A stretch of DNA of 23,358 nt from SG8-4 sp964598225. GTDB taxonomy: Bacteria > Planctomycetota > Phycisphaerae > Sedimentisphaerales > Anaerobacaceae. The stretch spans positions 1 to 23,358 of the forward strand of contig CAZRBG010000073.1 in the NCBI GenBank assembly GCA_964598225.1. Reading direction: 5' to 3'. Position numbers and translations under genes: made by a program. Shown one piece after another: positions 7,629 to 15,820 of this stretch (within the stretch, counting starts at the first letter, position 1; the number at the start of each line of letters is the position of its first letter). Below the pieces are notes generated by a model. That model worked only from the letters and a program-made list of their open reading frames with translations. It did no database searches and was not told the origin of the DNA.

Positions 7629-8432
7629 CTATCTGAATGTCTCCAGGTATCTGCCGTACTGGTGCTTGTGACTGTTTGTTATCGCAACTATCATGGCTCG
7701 AACATTTTCATCCAGCCCATCTTCAGCGGCAAGAGCCTTTGCGTTTTCGAGCAGCGTTCCTTCTTGCCTGTAGAGTTTCTTGTATGCATCGAAAATTCGC
7801 TCCTGCTGCTGTTCGCTGAGGCCGGCCCGGTCCAGACCTCGTTTGTTGACGTTACGGACTTTGGGCGGATAATGCCCGCTGACTGTCAGGAAAGGCGGGA
7901 CATCCCGCGTAATCCCCGCCAGCCCGGCTACAAAGCACCATTTGCCGACGGTTACAAACTGATGCGAAGCGGCCAGACCGCTGAACCAGGAGCCCTTCTC
8001 GATCCGGCAGTGTCCGCCTATCTGAACGAGATTGCTCAGGACGGTATCGTCTTCGACAGTGCAATCGTGTCCGATATGCACGTTAATCATGAAGAAATTG
8101 TCGTTGCCGATCGTTGTCTTCCTATCCGGGTGCATACTCGGATGAATTGTCACGTGCTCGTGCATTTTGTTGCCGTCGCCTATAACAAGACCGCCATATT
8201 CGGACTTTTGCGTCAGGCGCATAACCTGCGGCTTGCTGCCGAGGACGCAACCGGAGAAGAAATGGTTCTCCTTTCCGATACTGACATTTTTGCAGATGGC
8301 AACGTTTGCTTCGAGTCTCGTCCCTGAACCGATCGAGACGTCTCTTTCGATAACACAATTGGGGCCGATCGTTACGTCTTCGCCCAATTCAGCATCTTTG
8401 TGTATTACGGCACTTGGATGTATCTGAGTCAT
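7629..8432 (-). CDS. lpxA: UDP-N-acetylglucosamine O-acyltransferase
   Basis: LpxA transfers a hydroxyacyl chain from acyl carrier protein to the 3 position of UDP-GlcNAc, the first step of lipid A synthesis, in the cytoplasm. The 267-residue protein is the usual length: a left-handed beta-helix of hexapeptide repeats from residue 1 to about 185, then the alpha-helical C-terminal domain. The catalytic His is H122 in MINVHIGHDC, with H119 and H157 (ASHQF) also kept. Compared with the E. coli enzyme as I remember it, the loop HRGT is replaced by HPSM, and the nucleotide-binding segment reads NVNKRGLDRAG, so E200 becomes Arg198 and R205 becomes Ala203. A strong AGAGGT lies three bases before the ATG. 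It starts 24 bases after lpxC-fabZ. Confidence 0.96.
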   Translation of the reverse strand: MTQIHPSAVIHKDAELGEDVTIGPNCVIERDVSIGSGTRLEANVAICKNVSIGKENHFFSGCVLGSKPQVMRLTQKSEYGGLVIGDGNKMHEHVTIHPSMHPDRKTTIGNDNFFMINVHIGHDCTVEDDTVLSNLVQIGGHCRIEKGSWFSGLAASHQFVTVGKWCFVAGLAGITRDVPPFLTVSGHYPPKVRNVNKRGLDRAGLSEQQQERIFDAYKKLYRQEGTLLENAKALAAEDGLDENVRAMIVAITNSHKHQYGRYLETFR

Positions 8433-8456
8433 GTTACCTCTTGGGAAAAAGTTCTT

Positions 8457-9767
8457 TTATACCTTTTCATCGTCTATGAGCATAAACTTAATTTGTGCTT
8501 CGGCGGCGACTGCATCGCCGACCATCGCCTTGCAGCGACACTGTGCCGTTCTCTTTCTGAGTCTCATTGTCTCGGCCGTGAGAATAAGCTGATCGCCCGG
8601 CACGACTGATTTTCGCAATTTTACATTGTCCATACTCAGCAGAACGGCCAGCTTGCCGGTATGTTCCAGCCTCTGCGCGAACAGCAGTCCCGAAACCTGC
8701 GCCATTGCTTCCACTATCAAAACGCCGGGCATTATGGGCGTTCCGGGAAAATGCCCCTGGAAAAACTGCTCGTTGAAGCTGACGTTCTTTATGCCTTTTA
8801 TACGCGTATCGCCTTCGATTTCAACCACCTTGTCGACCAGCAGAAACGGATATCTGTGCGGCAGGATTTTGGCGATTTGTCGGATATCCAGGATCGCATC
8901 GGTGCCGAATTTGGCTATGCGTTCCTGCTGAAGGGCCGCGTGGTATAGTTTTCTGCAGAGCTGCTGATTCAGGGTGTGACCGCTCTTGTAGGCCACCACC
9001 CTGCCCCTGATAGCCCGACCCACCAGTCCCAGATCGCCGATCAAATCGACGATCTTGTGCCTGACGCACTCGTTGGGGAATCTATAGGTGTTTTTGATCG
9101 GCCCGTCGGAATTGATAACCAAAATGTCCCGCGGGCTGACGTGCGTTCCGATCCCGCGGGCCTGGAATTGCTTCGCCTCGGCTTCGAGCAGAAAAGTCCT
9201 GGCGGGCGCCAGATGTCTTTCGAATCCGTCCGGCGTCAGTCGACAACTGAATATCTGCCGGCCGATGCCGGTATGCCCCCCGTAATCGAGATCGTAAGTC
9301 ACGTTCAGTCCGTCGTCGGAATAAGGCAGTGCGTAAATACAGGCGTCGCCGGCGCTGACGGTAATCGGCTTGTCGATAATATACTCTTTGCGGCCGACGT
9401 TCTGCTCGACGATTCCGGTGCGGCGAAGCACCTTGAAATACTCGGTGCAACTGCAATCCGAAGCCGGCAGCTCCGGCCCGTGTACTTCGACCACTACGTT
9501 GTCGATCTCGAGAGCGTTGACCGCGGCCATGCAATGCTCGATAGTTTCTATGCTCACCGAACCTTTCTTGAGCGTTGTGCGACGACTGCGCTCGGCAAGA
9601 TTTGACGCGACAGCGGTAATACGCACGGGTTCCGGGATATCCGTACGCACGAAAGCTACGCCGGAATCGACCGGGGCCGGACGAAACACCACCTTCGCCT
9701 CCTTACCACCGAACAGACCGCGACCGCGTATTTTTGCTTCACTCTTTATCGTTTTCTGCAGCTTCAA
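8457..9767 (-). CDS. lpxC/fabZ: LpxC-FabZ fusion: deacetylase plus hydroxyacyl-ACP dehydratase
   Basis: A 436-residue two-enzyme fusion. Residues 1 to about 275 are LpxC, the zinc deacetylase that commits UDP-acyl-GlcNAc to lipid A: zinc ligands H78 (TIEHCMAA), H237 and D241 (RHKIVDLIGDLG), catalytic base E77 and H264 in KSGHTLN. The common GLHTG motif reads GLFGG here. Residues about 292-436 are FabZ, the hot-dog dehydratase of fatty-acid synthesis, with LPHRYPFLLVD, H339 in GHFPGTP and E353 in VEAMAQ, the standard 14-residue spacing. Such fusions are known in Bacteroidota and Planctomycetota. The start is a TTG at 9767 with AGAGGA nine bases upstream, inside the end of lpxD, a 29-base overlap that suggests coupled translation. 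Competition for hydroxyacyl-ACP between lipid A and fatty-acid synthesis gives the fusion its logic. Confidence 0.96.
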   Translation of the reverse strand: MKLQKTIKSEAKIRGRGLFGGKEAKVVFRPAPVDSGVAFVRTDIPEPVRITAVASNLAERSRRTTLKKGSVSIETIEHCMAAVNALEIDNVVVEVHGPELPASDCSCTEYFKVLRRTGIVEQNVGRKEYIIDKPITVSAGDACIYALPYSDDGLNVTYDLDYGGHTGIGRQIFSCRLTPDGFERHLAPARTFLLEAEAKQFQARGIGTHVSPRDILVINSDGPIKNTYRFPNECVRHKIVDLIGDLGLVGRAIRGRVVAYKSGHTLNQQLCRKLYHAALQQERIAKFGTDAILDIRQIAKILPHRYPFLLVDKVVEIEGDTRIKGIKNVSFNEQFFQGHFPGTPIMPGVLIVEAMAQVSGLLFAQRLEHTGKLAVLLSMDNVKLRKSVVPGDQLILTAETMRLRKRTAQCRCKAMVGDAVAAEAQIKFMLIDDEKV

Positions 9768-10788
9768 GTCTGTCAGTCCTCTTGCTGAGTTTTTTCAACT
9801 GCTCGGCCATCTTCGGCAGGCGCATCACCAGGTTCACAATTCTAAACGCATCTTTAGCCTTGATCGCCGGTGTCCAGGCCACTTTCTGTCCGGCCGGAAT
9901 GTTGTCCATCACGCCGGCCTGCGCGCCGACCATCGCTCCATCGCCTATTTCGATGTTATCAGCCAGGCCAACCTGGCCCGCCAGCACGACGCCGTCGCCG
10001 AGCCGGCAACTGCCGGACAGGCCCGTTAACGCTGCGATCAGGCAGCACTTGCCGATAACCACGTTGTGGGCGATTTGCACGAGATTGTCAATTTTCGTCC
10101 CGGCGCCGATAATAGTATCGCCGAACTTGGCCCTGTCAACACAGCAGTTGGCCCCGATGTGAACAAAATCCTCGATTACCACACCGCCATTGTGAGGAAT
10201 CAGTTCGTGGGCGCCGTCGATGAACGAATAGCCGAAGCCGGTCGAGCCTACCGTGCTGTTCGCCTGAATGACCACGTTGTCGCCAAGGCGGCAGTTGTGA
10301 TAAATCACGACGTTGTTGTCGATCCGACAATTGCTGCCGATTGTCGAATTTTCCCCCACCTTGCACCCGTCGGCGAGTATGCTGTTTCGGCCCACTCGCA
10401 CGCCGTCTTTTACCACTACCCCGGCTCCGACGAACGCGCCGTCGGCCAATTCAACATTCTCGGCAAGCTTCGCGGTCGGATCAACACCCGGTTCCAGGGG
10501 TTTTAATGCAGGGGCGAAAGCAGTCAGCGCTTCGATCAGTGCGGCGTCGACGTTCTCGACAATAAGCTGCGGCTTATCGAGATCGTCGAGCTTGTCCGAG
10601 ACAATTACCGCTCCTGCGCGGGATTTGCCGATCGCGGCTTTATGTTTTTCGCTCTTTATGAAGGTAACTTGATTTTCATCCGCTGCTTCAATCGGGCGCA
10701 CCGCTTCTATCAGCCGGCTGGCATCGCTTTTGTCGCCGGTCAATCTGGCTTTTAGTCGTTCAGCTAATTCTGCAACTGTCATTTCCAT
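9739..10788 (-). CDS. lpxD: UDP-3-O-acyl-glucosamine N-acyltransferase
   Basis: LpxD adds the N-linked hydroxyacyl chain in the third step of lipid A synthesis, in the cytoplasm. The 349-residue protein has an N-terminal uridine-binding domain (about 1-100), a central hexapeptide left-handed beta-helix (about 103-315, many V-I-G-x-x repeats) and a short C-terminal helical tail. Catalytic His241 lies in NLVQIAHNVVIG, matching H239 of E. coli. The block STVGSTGFGY (178-187) is also characteristic. The ATG at 10788 is followed by another at 10782; neither has a strong ribosome-binding site. It lies between ompH and lpxC-fabZ and its last codons overlap the latter's start. Confidence 0.96.
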   Translation of the reverse strand: MEMTVAELAERLKARLTGDKSDASRLIEAVRPIEAADENQVTFIKSEKHKAAIGKSRAGAVIVSDKLDDLDKPQLIVENVDAALIEALTAFAPALKPLEPGVDPTAKLAENVELADGAFVGAGVVVKDGVRVGRNSILADGCKVGENSTIGSNCRIDNNVVIYHNCRLGDNVVIQANSTVGSTGFGYSFIDGAHELIPHNGGVVIEDFVHIGANCCVDRAKFGDTIIGAGTKIDNLVQIAHNVVIGKCCLIAALTGLSGSCRLGDGVVLAGQVGLADNIEIGDGAMVGAQAGVMDNIPAGQKVAWTPAIKAKDAFRIVNLVMRLPKMAEQLKKLSKRTDRLEAAENDKE

Positions 10789-10841
10789 TGCGGTTAATTA
10801 AAACCGAGTACGTCTTAGCATTCCATCGTTTTGTTCGAATA

Positions 10842-11447
10842 CTATTTGATCAATGTCGATTCGATCTTATCAAGCTCGGCGATAACTTCCTCCGTGACGT
10901 CCTGGCATCCGTCGCCGTACAGCACCTTGTGTGTGCTGAGGGTCATCATTAGCTGATCTGCGTTCTTTATGGGAAACTCCGGCTCGCTTCTTTCGATTAC
11001 CAGGTCCAGGTCCTTGTTGGCCGCGACTTCTTTCGTTATGCGGAGGATTTCCTTATATACCTTCTGAGCCCAGGCTCGCTGACTTACCGATCTTTGCTCT
11101 CTGCGATATTCCTGAATGGCTTGCAGTTCCGCCTGTTTCTGCACGAGCTGCTTGTATTGTTCCATATAATCGGGTGTCCCCGGCACCAGAGCTCGAACCG
11201 TGCCTTTTAACACGTTGATTTCATCATTGAGCGCCTTCTCATTTGCCGCCATTTCTTCCTCTTCGGCTTTTGCTTTTGCTCCGAATGTCGCCGTAGCTTT
11301 GCACTCACGAAGGGCGCGGGAAACGCTGATCAGGCCGATCTTCGAGACCGTAGCGGGAGCGCTTGTCTGCGCAAAGCTGAACTCATGTACAAAAAGAAGT
11401 GCAATCGCACCTATGAAACAACCTAAAACTACTGTTTTGAATTTCAT
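10842..11447 (-). CDS. OmpH/Skp-family periplasmic chaperone
   Basis: A 201-residue exported protein of the OmpH/Skp family, which holds unfolded outer-membrane proteins in the periplasm before BamA inserts them. The N-terminus has a lysine, a long hydrophobic stretch and a cleavage-like FAQ (about residue 27). The typical start of the mature family, KIGLISVSRAL, follows, then a charged alpha-helical coiled-coil region (about 55-140, rich in E, K, A and Q) and the closing strand segment LDLVIERSEPE. The frame begins with TTG at 11450, but the adjacent ATG at 11447 has AGGAA about seven bases upstream and is chosen. It sits directly after bamA, the standard pairing, with a gap of 51 bases. Confidence 0.88.
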   Translation of the reverse strand: MKFKTVVLGCFIGAIALLFVHEFSFAQTSAPATVSKIGLISVSRALRECKATATFGAKAKAEEEEMAANEKALNDEINVLKGTVRALVPGTPDYMEQYKQLVQKQAELQAIQEYRREQRSVSQRAWAQKVYKEILRITKEVAANKDLDLVIERSEPEFPIKNADQLMMTLSTHKVLYGDGCQDVTEEVIAELDKIESTLIK

Positions 11448-11498
11448 CAAACTTTCCTTTCCGCCAAACGTGTCCTGTTCGGCAATTGTACAGTAATG

Positions 11499-13613
11499 CT
11501 AAAACAGGCTTCCCATACTGAAACTGAAAACCTGCGTTTCATCATCGTCGTCTCTTCTGATCGGCGTTGCCAGCTCGAATCTCATCGGAACCGGGCCGAA
11601 GAACTGTGGTATCTGTATCTGTATGCCGGTTCCTATAGAAGCACGGTAACTGCCGGTGTCTATCGTTCCGCTGTCGAGGAATAACAGCCAACTGACGTTA
11701 TCTCCCACTAACGGCACGGAAACTTCGGTATTGGCCAGAAATATCCAGTCGCTTCCTATTGGATCCTTCCTTTCGACGAACGGCACGTTTGTGCGCAGCC
11801 CCCTCGTGCTGACGCCGCGATACTCGAATCCGCGAATCCCGTACGTCCCCGTGCCGCCGGCGTAGAACTTCTCGAACGGCGGGGCGTCGGAGAAAGTCAT
11901 CCCTCCCAGCAGCTTGAACGCCAGGACCGTCTTGCGTTCGGCAAGGTCTTCGTATAGCGTCCAGTATTGTACTCGGGAGCCCTTCAATATACCGAAATCC
12001 TCATCGCCGGTGACCTGTTCGTAGTTCACGTTAAACTTCCAGCCGCTCCCTGGGAGGAACCTGTCGTCGGTCTCGTCCTTTCCGATACCGACGCTCATGC
12101 CGATCAGCGAGTTGTTGCCTTCGACTTCCTTGATCTCCACGGGCGCATCCAACTCAACGTTTTGGACGTCGACGCCTTCGACTCTGAAGCCCACGCTGCC
12201 ACGCCAGCGGCTCTTATAGCGCTTTTCCAGGCCTACGAATCCTTTGGTTCTTTGCTCGTCGTAGCTTTCTCTCCACCTTTCCCAGCTCGATCCGGTAATG
12301 TCCAGCGATGTCGGCCTGTCGTTCAGATAAGGCTCGGTAAACGTTACCGCATAGTAACTGACTATCGTCCCCGGCTCCAGCGTCACTCTCAGTCTCTGGC
12401 CGGCGCCTTTGAAAGCTTTCATCGTGATGAATTCCTCGAAGCTTTCGGGCCAGTCGGTATAGTCGAAATTGCGCTGCTGCCAGATCAGTCGGCCTATGAC
12501 GCCGCTGTCGCTGCCGACCGCGATGCCCGGGTTCCACATCCCCGTCAGGCCCTCCTCGACGTCCACAACCGCGTCTTTTCGGTCAGCGGTTCCGTCGGCG
12601 GCCGGCACGGGTTTGATGATTACCTCCTCGGCCATCGTCATCCTCTGTACGTACCGCTCTAACTGGCCCTGGCCGCTGGCCTGTTTCGGCGCCATGTGGG
12701 CATTATACCATTGCCCCGGTGCAAAATCGTATTCGTCCAGTATTCGCCGAACGACTTTGTCCTGTGTCTGTTGGTTGCCGATGATGTCGATCTTGCCGAT
12801 CCTGAACTGCTCGCCTTCGATAATCCTGAATTCGACGTCGACGGTGTTCGGTTCGGAAACGAACACCGGACGAACCTTTACAATGGCGTCAATGAATCCG
12901 TTCTCGCCGTAGAGCTTTGAAATCAGCTTGGCGTGAGCCCGGGCCTTCCGCCTGTAGTAGGGCTCTCCGGGTTCCAGCTTCAAACCGGCCAACAGCGTTT
13001 CATCGTCAAAATGCGTGTTACCGGTCACCGTAATGTCCCTGACCTTGTATACCGAGCCTTCTTCGATCACGAAAGTGATGTGCGACCGGCCTTCCACTTC
13101 TATGTGGTGATTGAGATAACCCCTGTCCCAATAAGCATCCTGCAGTTTTTCCAGATCCTCGGCGACTTTCTCCTCGGTGTAATAAGTTGGCCAGAACAGC
13201 CAGCTTCGCGTGCTCGTGTCGATAACGTTTCGCAAATCGCTGCTCTTGAGCTTCTTGTTGCCCCGGAAGTTCACCGATTTGATCCGGTACCTCTTGCCTT
13301 CGGCTATCTCATAAACAACCCTGCCCTCGCTCAGCTTGTCGGTGTCCAGCGTGACTTCGATGTCGGCGTATCCCTTCGAACGATAATATTCGGCGATAGT
13401 CGTGGTGCCGGTTTCGGCTAAAAGAATATCGAGATGCCCGCCTTCGGCGAAGTCCAGTTTTTTGTGCAGTGTCTTGTCCTTGTACTTCTCGTTGCCCTCG
13501 AACTCTATCGATTCGATTACGTTGCTCTCTGCCGCCGATGACCCCGACTCGGCACGTGCGAGTGTGCTCGAAAGCAGCGCGGCTATCAGAGCAGCCATAA
13601 TGATATTTCGCAT
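11499..13613 (-). CDS. bamA: Outer-membrane protein assembly factor BamA
   Basis: BamA is the outer-membrane beta-barrel that folds and inserts other barrel proteins. From the ATG at 13613 the protein has 704 residues: a signal peptide (MRNIIMAALIAALLSSTLARA), then about four POTRA domains recognisable by their opening strands (VIESIEFEGN, IKSVNFRGN, VRDITVTGN, IGKIDIIGN), then a C-terminal 16-strand-type barrel. The conserved barrel-loop motif appears as YGIRGFEYRG and the last residue is Phe, as in the outer-membrane sorting signal. Four POTRAs is one fewer than in E. coli. The frame is open up to a TTG at 13664, with another ATG at 13643; I prefer 13613 because the signal peptide then starts at residue 1, though no start has a strong ribosome-binding site. 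It is flanked by dnaB and ompH. Confidence 0.94.
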   Translation of the reverse strand: MRNIIMAALIAALLSSTLARAESGSSAAESNVIESIEFEGNEKYKDKTLHKKLDFAEGGHLDILLAETGTTTIAEYYRSKGYADIEVTLDTDKLSEGRVVYEIAEGKRYRIKSVNFRGNKKLKSSDLRNVIDTSTRSWLFWPTYYTEEKVAEDLEKLQDAYWDRGYLNHHIEVEGRSHITFVIEEGSVYKVRDITVTGNTHFDDETLLAGLKLEPGEPYYRRKARAHAKLISKLYGENGFIDAIVKVRPVFVSEPNTVDVEFRIIEGEQFRIGKIDIIGNQQTQDKVVRRILDEYDFAPGQWYNAHMAPKQASGQGQLERYVQRMTMAEEVIIKPVPAADGTADRKDAVVDVEEGLTGMWNPGIAVGSDSGVIGRLIWQQRNFDYTDWPESFEEFITMKAFKGAGQRLRVTLEPGTIVSYYAVTFTEPYLNDRPTSLDITGSSWERWRESYDEQRTKGFVGLEKRYKSRWRGSVGFRVEGVDVQNVELDAPVEIKEVEGNNSLIGMSVGIGKDETDDRFLPGSGWKFNVNYEQVTGDEDFGILKGSRVQYWTLYEDLAERKTVLAFKLLGGMTFSDAPPFEKFYAGGTGTYGIRGFEYRGVSTRGLRTNVPFVERKDPIGSDWIFLANTEVSVPLVGDNVSWLLFLDSGTIDTGSYRASIGTGIQIQIPQFFGPVPMRFELATPIRRDDDDETQVFSFSMGSLF

Positions 13614-13675
13614 TCGGTATCTCGTATCTTGCACGTTTTGCATCGGGCTTCTCGGCACTGCCAACCTGCGGCTGA

Positions 13676-15106
13676 CTAAAACGGCGCCGCCGCCTCTTCC
13701 ACGTGGGAGGCGTTCTCGAATCGCGTCGTCTTCTCCATAAATGTCAGTTTAACTGTTCCCGTCGGGCCGTTTCGCTGTTTGGCGACTATGAGCTCGGCCG
13801 TATTGTTCGGCTCGTAGCCGTCTTCACCGCGATGGTAATAATCCTCGCGATGCAGCAGCATAATCACGTCGGCGTCCTGCTCGATGCTGCCGCTCTCTCG
13901 TAGATCGCTCATTCTCGGTCTGTGGCCCTCCCGGCCTTCCGGAGACCGGTTCAACTGGCTCAGCACCACCACCGGCAGGTTCAGCTCCCTCGCCAGCGAC
14001 TTGAGGTATCGCGAGATCGTCGTAATCTCCTGCTGTCGCGATTCGGTCCGCCCGGAGCCGAGGTGCATCAACTGGAGGTAATCGACCAGCACGCACTGTA
14101 TGTCGTACTTGCTCTTGAGCCGTCTTGCCCGGGCACGAAGCTCTAACGGTGTCAGTGTCGATGTGTCGTCGATAAAAATCTGCGATTCTGACAGCTCGGC
14201 GCAGGCATCGGCCAATTTCTTGTAATGTTCGTCGCTGAGCAGGCCTCGCCGCACCTTCTGGCTGTCGATGCCGCTTATGCTGCAAAGGAACCTCTCGGCC
14301 AACTGCTGCCGGCCCATTTCCAGCGAGAATATAGCAAGCGGCGTCCTCTCCATCAGCCCTAAATGCTCGGCGATATTGAGCGCCAGGCTGGTCTTGCCCA
14401 TGCTCGGCCGGCCGGCGACTATTATCATCTCCCCGTTTTGCAGGCCGCAGGTCATGTCGTTTAGCTCGTAATACCCGGTATCGAGGCCCGTAACGTGCGT
14501 GCCCTGGCGGCTCTCGATCAGCTCGAACGAGCGGACAACCAGGTCCTTCAACGCTGAGGCGCTGTCGGTGACGTTTCTGTCGGTGATGGCGAACATCTTG
14601 GCTTCGGCCTCATCGAGCACCTCGCCGGCGTTGCCCGTCTGATCGTATGCCGTGTCGAGAATCGACCCGGCCGTCGCGATCAGCTCACGAAGCAGCATCT
14701 TGTCTCTGACCACTTTCGAGTAGTAGACAACATTCGCCGAAGACGGCACGGAATCCAGAATCCTGGCGATGTACTCGACCCCGCCGGCGTCTTCGAGCGT
14801 GTCTTTACGCGCAAGCTCATCGCGCAGCAAGACGGCATCGATCCCGACGCCCTTGTTTCTCTCATAGAGCGAAATCAGCGCTTCGAATATGTGACGATGC
14901 TCGATCCGGTAGAATGCGTCGCGTTCGAGCAGCTCGACCACGTCGCCGATGCACTCCGGATCGATCAGCATCGAACCCAGCACCGCCGCCTCAGCCGCAA
15001 GCGATTCCGGCATACTGCGCATCTGGGCCGTCGCCCCACCAGTATCCGGCGAAGCATTTACCGAAGCTCCCGGTTTTTCCCCTTGATCCCCTCGTGTTCT
15101 TGCCAT
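13676..15106 (-). CDS. dnaB: Replicative DNA helicase DnaB
   Basis: DnaB is the hexameric helicase that unwinds DNA ahead of the replication fork. The 476-residue protein begins with a low-complexity stretch of about 30 residues, then the N-terminal domain (SLAAEAAVLGSMLIDPE onward), a linker, and the RecA-like motor: Walker A GRPSMGKTS (residues 232-240), Walker B VLVDYLQLM, and SQLNRSPEGREGHRPRMSDL in the C-terminal part. Length and motifs are normal and no intein is present. The ATG at 15106 is the only start that keeps the whole N-terminal domain. It is the first gene of the minus-strand cluster, about 95 bases downstream of a good promoter; bamA begins some 60 bases after its stop. Confidence 0.97.
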   Translation of the reverse strand: MARTRGDQGEKPGASVNASPDTGGATAQMRSMPESLAAEAAVLGSMLIDPECIGDVVELLERDAFYRIEHRHIFEALISLYERNKGVGIDAVLLRDELARKDTLEDAGGVEYIARILDSVPSSANVVYYSKVVRDKMLLRELIATAGSILDTAYDQTGNAGEVLDEAEAKMFAITDRNVTDSASALKDLVVRSFELIESRQGTHVTGLDTGYYELNDMTCGLQNGEMIIVAGRPSMGKTSLALNIAEHLGLMERTPLAIFSLEMGRQQLAERFLCSISGIDSQKVRRGLLSDEHYKKLADACAELSESQIFIDDTSTLTPLELRARARRLKSKYDIQCVLVDYLQLMHLGSGRTESRQQEITTISRYLKSLARELNLPVVVLSQLNRSPEGREGHRPRMSDLRESGSIEQDADVIMLLHREDYYHRGEDGYEPNNTAELIVAKQRNGPTGTVKLTFMEKTTRFENASHVEEAAAPF

Positions 15107-15201
15107 AATTCACTAACCTGTAGCCTGCAGCGTTTAGCAGTCAGTACAGAAAATAGAAAACAATCAAACCAGACTTACACCCGTTTTTAGAGTAATTACG
15201 C

Positions 15202-15230
15202 ATTGTACCGCTACTAAGAGCCGTCGTCAA
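15202..15230 (-). promoter_or_regulatory. Sigma70-like promoter of the dnaB-bamA-lpx cluster
   Basis: Read on the minus strand: TTGACG (15230-15225), a 17-base spacer, TACAAT (15207-15202). Each hexamer matches the consensus at five of six positions with optimal spacing. It lies about 95 bases before the dnaB start and is the best promoter-like sequence I see upstream of the co-directional block that ends at 5297. Confidence 0.65.
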
Positions 15231-15820
15231 ACACTTGTTCCAATAAATGGCCCCACGAAAGAAATGGCATTAAATGCAGGAATCCTCTGATAAGATATCT
15301 GCCGATTGCTCAGTGAAACGTCGAAGAAAATTTTCACACAAATTGGCCGGTTCGTCCGCAGGAGCCCATAAGGCCGGCCGGCTGCTGCCATAACGGCAAA
15401 TACTCACATATCATCACAATCATAGCTATGATCCGCCGCTTTCCCATTTTAGCACTTGCCCGAACAAAGCAGTCCCGCCGAAATTCAGATATTCAAATAC
15501 GCTCCGTTGGCGGTCAAAAACGTCAGGCTGTGCTCGGCTCCGTTTTTATTGGAGGCAAGGCAATGGTAAGCACGTCAACAATCCATACACTACCGGGATT
15601 GTGCTTATAGCAGCAGTACGATATTGCTTGTAGTTGACTGCATTTGGGGTATAATTGAATTGCTGAGTCTTTCGCTTTCTTACGGCCGGCCAAGAGACGT
15701 TATGGCGGCCGGTTTCATGAAGAGGACGGCTGAAGTTCCTCTAAACCAAAGGGCTGGATTACTTTGTAAGATGTAATGTGGATTCTGCTAAATCTTTTAT
15801 TCAAAAGAGGAGCGAAAAAA
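15231..15820. other. 590-base intergenic region with candidate leader of the aminotransferase gene
   Basis: No gene is supported here; a plus-strand frame at 15428-15610 has no ribosome-binding site or family. On the plus strand a perfect TATAAT lies at 15650-15655 with only a weak -35 (TTGTAG at 15628, 16-base spacer), about 165 bases before the aminotransferase start. GC-rich inverted segments occur at 15345-15380 (GGCCGG with CCGGCC) and at 15684-15713 (CCGGCC with GGCCGG), the second in the presumed leader. These could be hairpins, but I recognise no known riboswitch or RNA family. Confidence 0.4.

Noticed and set aside
15428..15610. Small plus-strand gene of 60 codons upstream of the aminotransferase
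   Set aside because: No ribosome-binding site, no family resemblance and a low-complexity composition.
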